Below are positions 5,701-7,443 of a stretch of DNA of 7,443 bases, piece by piece (the first letter of the stretch is position 1; every line of letters starts with the position of its first letter). The position numbers and the translations under genes were made by a program. Source of the DNA: Parabacteroides sp. (GTDB lineage: Bacteria; Bacteroidota; Bacteroidia; Bacteroidales; Tannerellaceae); the NCBI GenBank assembly GCA_019411205.1, contig DXRF01000090.1, positions 2,835 through 10,277 on the forward strand, written 5' to 3'. The notes below the pieces were generated by a model that had not been told where the DNA came from, did no database searches, and saw nothing but the letters and a program-made list of their open reading frames with translations.

Positions 5701-7443
5701 GGCTTCAGAGTTGTCGAACCCGGCAAGGTAATCGTTGAGCTGTGTGCGTAAGTTCAACTTCTCGTAACTGCCCGGCGCCAGCTTTTTCACCCCGGCATCC
5801 ACCCACGTAGATGTCAGCCAGTCATAGCGATAGAGGTCGTATCTAACAGCGTTTCCACCGTCGGCCGTCACCCAATACATCTTGTCTTTTTCAAGGTCAG
5901 CACCAGCAGCCTGCAATTCGGCCAGCGTCCCGACAAACGGTTTTAGACGATTGGAGCATTGGTAAATGAAATTGTGTGCATTCTGGAAATAGGGAATAGA
6001 CTTTTCATTTCCGAGGTCAAAATCCCAAGACACAACCCCGTTATACTTCCATCCCTCCAATTCTCCCTCGTCATCAATGGACGGTTCCACATCTTCATTC
6101 CAAGGCACTTGATGCAGTGTCAGTACTGCACCGTTGTCCGATCCTTCGATCATCAGGTAGTCGGGAAATTCTTCTTTGTCATATCCGAATGTTGGTTTGT
6201 CACCCTTACCGGGCCCGAACGTCACCAGCCCGTAGAATACAGGCTCGGCCGATTCGTTTTCGCGGACAAACATCATAAAGGGCAGCTGCTTGACACAGAC
6301 ACGGCAATTCTCGTAGCCATCCGTTTCCGTGATGGAATTGCCACCAACCACCTCTTTCCAAACTTCATGATACAGGTCGCACGATCCGGCCTTGTGGCTC
6401 TGCTGCGATGAAGCCCAGTTCAACTTTGCAACCAGCTTGGTCGCAGGTGGAACATCATTTGTCAACTGATACGCCTTACCTCTGTCCTTACCGTTGCCGT
6501 CGATCCATGATCCATCGCCGAACCCGAATTGCTGATTCCAAAGGAAGTACTTCTTAGACGAAGAACCCTGTCCCTTGGTTGACATTCCTTTAATTGTTCC
6601 GGAGTGTGCAGGGTCTCCTACAATGTTGATTTCCAAATCGCCGGTTTTCTTGCCTTGGTCGAGGATATAGGGTAATTGCCCCGTCCAAAGCATCGTGTTG
6701 TATTTCTGCCTTGTACGCTCATAGTTGATTAAGTTGTTATACAGGATGTCGTTCTTATCGCGGAACGCAATCTTTTCGCTTACTTCCGTCATGCTCGCCA
6801 TATAATCCTGCCGGATGTCGGTAGCCGAAAGAGCTTTCTTATACACCCGAATACCGTAGATGTCCACGTCCGACGTTTCGGAGCCGATGCGGATACCGCG
6901 CGATGTCAACATACCGTCGACCACTTGGATAAACTTGTCTGTATCCGTATAGACAAACTCACGGTTTATAATACCGTTGATGAACAGACGCACGTAACTG
7001 ATGCCATGTCCGCCGAGGTTATAAATGATATTTACCGCCAAATGGGTACGGGTGTCTTCCTGGAATAACACATCTTGATCGGACGGTACACGATGACCTG
7101 TAGTAAGAAAATATGCTTCCTGTGGGCGTATCTCCAAACCGAGCGGCAGACCGTCGCTTGTATAGGTGGAGCACATGCGGATGATCGGATCGATAAGGTC
7201 TGTCGCGTTTCTTGACGCATAATCAATCTCGATGGTCAGTGAATCTTCTTGTGTCTGTCCTGTGTCTTCTGAATAACTTTCGTATTCAATCTCGACTGAA
7301 CTTCCGGCAAGAACGCGCAAGCATTTCGCTCCGGCCGAGTCAGTCACCCATCCATCGGTAAGCATTCTAAGACCTTTCCATGTGGACGGAACCACTTCGC
7401 CTGTTTCCTGATTGATGATCGTCATCGGGTTTGCTTCCGTGTT
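2782..7443 (-). CDS. Giant phage tail/adhesin protein, DGR target (5' end probably beyond window)
   Basis: From the first ATG at 7425 the protein is 1547 residues, but the frame stays open through the last six codons to the edge (reading NTEANP). The sequence starts abruptly inside a LamG-like fold, so I judge it 5'-partial. Residues ~15-210 are a LamG/concanavalin-like beta-sandwich ending GIRIGSETSDVDIYGIRVY. Residues ~215-800 are a large unassigned region; KGMSTKGQGSSSKKYFLWN (279-297) faintly recalls CotH-type proteins. Residues ~900-1060 show degenerate leucine-rich-like strands (LKRLNLNGVEAL, LENLELPARLTALRLDDL). Residues ~1110-1210 are Ig-like. From ~1214 (IGDFAYTDGTF) to the end is a DUF1566/formylglycine-enzyme-like C-type lectin fold with GNWYLPSEGELARLYN (1433-1449) and the VR tail. 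The inferred role is receptor binding by the virion or attachment at a surface. The stop is TAA at 2784-2782. Confidence 0.88.
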   Translation of the reverse strand, partial: NTEANPMTIINQETGEVVPSTWKGLRMLTDGWVTDSAGAKCLRVLAGSSVEIEYESYSEDTGQTQEDSLTIEIDYASRNATDLIDPIIRMCSTYTSDGLPLGLEIRPQEAYFLTTGHRVPSDQDVLFQEDTRTHLAVNIIYNLGGHGISYVRLFINGIINREFVYTDTDKFIQVVDGMLTSRGIRIGSETSDVDIYGIRVYKKALSATDIRQDYMASMTEVSEKIAFRDKNDILYNNLINYERTRQKYNTMLWTGQLPYILDQGKKTGDLEINIVGDPAHSGTIKGMSTKGQGSSSKKYFLWNQQFGFGDGSWIDGNGKDRGKAYQLTNDVPPATKLVAKLNWASSQQSHKAGSCDLYHEVWKEVVGGNSITETDGYENCRVCVKQLPFMMFVRENESAEPVFYGLVTFGPGKGDKPTFGYDKEEFPDYLMIEGSDNGAVLTLHQVPWNEDVEPSIDDEGELEGWKYNGVVSWDFDLGNEKSIPYFQNAHNFIYQCSNRLKPFVGTLAELQAAGADLEKDKMYWVTADGGNAVRYDLYRYDWLTSTWVDAGVKKLAPGSYEKLNLRTQLNDYLAGFDNSEAVQNQIWDEVNKLLVNARVAMFKDGIGNYYNLSDARFTMMMMKLIAASDNRAKNTYQYLDPKTHLICFAQDDMDTIFTTDNLGRKDKPYYVEEHDVNSSGKNYWNGEPNTFYNLMELAFPAELRSTMKAIFSAMAKIGGSPMGCFERFYFWIQKYFPAVAYNETARLLYEYAEKKADEGLYNPPSVSAISQSLGDQLQGEMQYLKMRTVYLASFCSYGDFSVESSQSISFRSRYKKDGKQPTYTFNLRPFMWIYPAMAIGQSLTFGSDADGKSYSLPQRVKAGEPYTISFITDNDTPCALLAPDCYSSIGNWGDKPLTGEFALSGKRLTEFSAGREEGMDVVEFNSSSFKINTPNLKRLNLNGVEALAGVLDLSKLTRAGSLGVSGTALSTVTLPKTGSLENLELPARLTALRLDDLPGLKTVGIEGVSSLQTVYINQEGAGEFDSRTFAAQLYTGATAELSSITFKSIKWESVTADMLVFLCDKHTDLTGSVVMMNASSDRYITFDEKMRLVGRYGDIDSSDNSLYITYSLRSINSISMKGDNYIFTLGEYTGFHISVLPTSANNVKIVDGHAAVNWSIDKAANVYAEFTDPVNGVLRVKKLSDPALKERFTITVEITTMDDKVMKQTKQVGFFNRVPEIGDFAYTDGTFDDVYDPGKTLAGVVFMRKKVSDTEYELRIDAAEDIEVRDNNTTINSWSWGLFPDDSANNGFPQEIQEAIQNAVGIVSATDTAMPNISGTGLSQTTDHNGNPTTYYINEDNYIDDNTEDGYAVLTSGSVNDFAGKEKTDIIIEHCNRILLNYLDAPLPETIEELYKAMTDLAASNSGAKKYWQFFYPAAYLCRLYEPKAETVHEQYRSGNWYLPSEGELARLYNFHNCSRGFKINTTPTVDYANEHPASEARLPLFANLLKRVADVNVGAKPFALHPSAWYWSSSENSRSNAWYVIFSNGNAYYRSKYGSYRVRAVAAFTFKL
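2799..2822 (-). promoter_or_regulatory. IMH-like GC-rich block at the 3' end of VR
   Basis: This is the 3' terminal 24 bp of VR, identical to TR 2065-2088 and GC-rich (14 of 16 bases G/C across 2804-2819). In known DGRs the initiation of mutagenic homology site occupies this place and marks where the cDNA enters the target. Unlike Bordetella phage, where IMH and the TR counterpart differ slightly, the two copies here are identical. The role is inferred from position and composition. Confidence 0.6.
2799..2924 (-). repeat. DGR variable repeat (VR) in the target gene
   Basis: These are the final coding bases of the giant target protein, residues 1501-1543. Relative to TR the altered residues are N to S at 1514, N to Y at 1518, N to I at 1520, N to Y at 1527 and 1528, S to R at 1529, N to S at 1530, N to G at 1533 and N to Y at 1535. 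Four of the nine become tyrosine, a residue favoured in binding surfaces. The flanking scaffold (SAWYWSSSENSR before, RVRAVAA after) is identical to TR, as expected for the framework of a C-type-lectin-like fold. The alternating pattern of altered and fixed residues suits surface positions on strands and loops. Confidence 0.95.

Noticed and set aside
5422..6411. Plus-strand open frames opposite the giant target gene (5422-5751 and 5959-6411)
   Set aside because: They have no recognisable domain and lie wholly inside a continuous minus-strand coding sequence with coherent domain structure.

Overview
The window comes from a phage or prophage of the order Bacteroidales (Bacteroides or Parabacteroides-like gut bacteria). 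The evidence is a LamG-type domain joined to a very long tail or adhesin protein, a C-terminal lectin-like fold with the WYWSSSEN...RVRAVAA signature typical of Bacteroidetes, and an XkdW-like tail accessory protein. The host assignment is inferred from protein style alone. All supported genes lie on the minus strand and are tightly packed, so they read as one transcript running from the right edge to the left edge.

In transcription order the layout is as follows. (1) From 7443 (probably beginning outside the window) to 2782 is a giant phage surface or tail protein. Its last ~43 codons are a variable repeat (VR, 2799-2924). (2) The short gap 2737-2781 holds a 7-bp GC-rich hairpin with a 4-nt loop (2755-2772). 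(3) At 2736-2272 is an Avd-like four-helix-bundle protein. (4) At 2275-782 is a reverse transcriptase reading frame that overlaps avd by 4 nt. Its first 71 codons contain the template repeat (TR, 2065-2190) in the same reading frame as VR. (5) At 855-103 is an XkdW-like phage tail accessory protein overlapping the RT end. (6) At 90-1 is the start of a small membrane protein with a strong ribosome binding site, cut by the left edge.

Together VR, hairpin, avd, TR and RT form a complete diversity-generating retroelement (DGR) in the same order as in Bordetella phage BPP-1 (target, avd, TR, RT). TR and VR align over 126 bp without gaps and differ at 10 positions, 9 of them at adenines of the coding (minus) strand of TR. 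This is the hallmark of adenine-specific mutagenic retrohoming. The changes alter nine residues of the lectin-like tail of the target protein and so would vary the receptor or ligand specificity of the phage.

The main points of interest are the TR lying in frame inside the RT reading frame, one non-adenine TR/VR mismatch, the retrohoming-type hairpin after VR, and the very large modular target protein. No RNA genes, CRISPR arrays, insertion sequences or convincing terminators were seen, and no gene-free stretch exceeds 300 bases.
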